From: a virus
IMG/VR virus record: IMGVR_UViG_3300009009_000024
Location: 1 to 39,730 of that record
DNA: 39,730 bases
Reading direction: 5' to 3' (one strand)
How positions within the stretch are numbered: the first letter of the stretch is position 1; each line of letters opens with the position of its first letter. A model generated the notes under the pieces. It was not told where the DNA came from. It saw only the letters and a program-made list of their open reading frames with translations, and searched no databases. Position numbers and translations under genes: made by a program. Positions 39,225 through 39,730 of this stretch are shown here, piece by piece.

Positions 39225-39729
39225 TATAATTCCTTTCTGGGAAATTCAAGATAGCATTTTCTCCATAATATTTTATCGCAGCCCTGTCGTAGGCTTTTGC
39301 CGCTGATATTTTATCGTGGAAATATCCTATAGTTGTCTGTTTTTTGTTTATCGAGACGGTGCAACACCATCGCCTGTGGCGCTTGTGCCAATACGTGCCG
39401 CGATATCCGGAGGTATTATCGACCCGTAGTTTTTGATTAAGCCTGTTGGCTTGAGGGCTTGCAATCCTCAGATTGCCCCTCCAGTTGTGAAGTCCGTTTT
39501 GGTCTTTATGGTCTGCCTGCCTTTTGTCTCCAACGGCGAGTCCAAGTATTTCACGGTGCATTCTTATAATTGGCTTGTCGGGACGTACCTTTCCATCAAT
39601 GTAGGTATGGCGAGCAGCATAAAAAGTATATCTGTTTCTGTGGGCATACCACTTCCATTTTATCAACATATCGTAGTCCTCATCGTCTACCAATGCGACC
39701 TTGCCTTGAGTTAATGGTATCTCTCTCAT
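39214..39729 (-). CDS. HNH homing endonuclease with AP2 domain (copy 2)
   Basis: This 171-residue frame begins MREIPLTQGKVALVDDEDYD one base from the window end, so a longer N-terminus outside is possible. The HNH part reads MHREILGLAVGDKRQADHKD, then NGLHNWRGNLR. The AP2 part reads SGYRGTYWHKRHRRWCCTV and ends YGENAILNFPERNYSET. It has the same order and ends as copy 1 near 35 kb but is diverged. Its last codons contain the ribosome binding site and GTG start of the radical SAM gene. Confidence 0.8.
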   Translation of the reverse strand: MREIPLTQGKVALVDDEDYDMLIKWKWYAHRNRYTFYAARHTYIDGKVRPDKPIIRMHREILGLAVGDKRQADHKDQNGLHNWRGNLRIASPQANRLNQKLRVDNTSGYRGTYWHKRHRRWCCTVSINKKQTTIGYFHDKISAAKAYDRAAIKYYGENAILNFPERNYSET

Positions 39730-39730
39730 A

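Overview
The window is part of the genome of a tailed bacteriophage (or prophage). Its long plus-strand operon (about 1-30595) holds virion, lysis and DNA-ejection genes packed head to tail, nearly every one preceded by a strong AGGAGG-type ribosome binding site. No tRNA, rRNA, CRISPR array, integrase, terminase or portal gene is visible. The first bases carry the end of an upstream gene, possibly the capsid protein. The host cannot be named. The heptosyltransferase-like domain, the CDP-sugar genes and the peptidoglycan peptidases fit a Gram-negative bacterium (inference).

Plus-strand layout: (1) 199-2983, small virion proteins and a DUF6682-type head-tail adaptor. (2) 2995-9416, an adhesion module with three collagen-like Gly-Thr-Ser fibres, a beta-helix tailspike-like protein and a glycine-rich adhesin-like protein. 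(3) 9419-11825, a lysis module with three different peptidoglycan peptidase folds (M15/M74-like, M23, permuted NlpC/P60) and a one-TM holin-like protein. (4) 11972-14872, a three-part glycosyltransferase whose C-terminal part resembles the autotransporter O-heptosyltransferase family and keeps a four-cysteine cluster. (5) 14882-22316, tail and internal virion proteins. (6) 22325-30595, a giant 'large polyvalent protein' (LPP) ejection protein, split in two by one in-frame TAA at 25223-25225.

Minus-strand layout (30601-39729, converging on the virion operon): a tightly overlapping gene cluster for making and modifying a nucleotide sugar. It encodes glucose-1-phosphate cytidylyltransferase (rfbF), CDP-glucose 4,6-dehydratase (rfbG), a TylC3/TcaB9-type sugar C-methyltransferase, a CmcI-type O-methyltransferase, two radical SAM proteins with B12-binding-like N-terminal domains, four unknown small proteins and two HNH-AP2 homing endonucleases.

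Main idea: the phage carries very large, proline-poor Gly-Thr/Ser arrays on its fibres, short GTxGT inserts in many other virion proteins, a glycosyltransferase related to protein O-heptosyltransferases, and a pathway for a branched, methylated CDP-6-deoxyhexose. Together these suggest a phage-encoded system that glycosylates its own fibres. Remodelling of host surface polysaccharide is the main alternative. This is inference from gene content.
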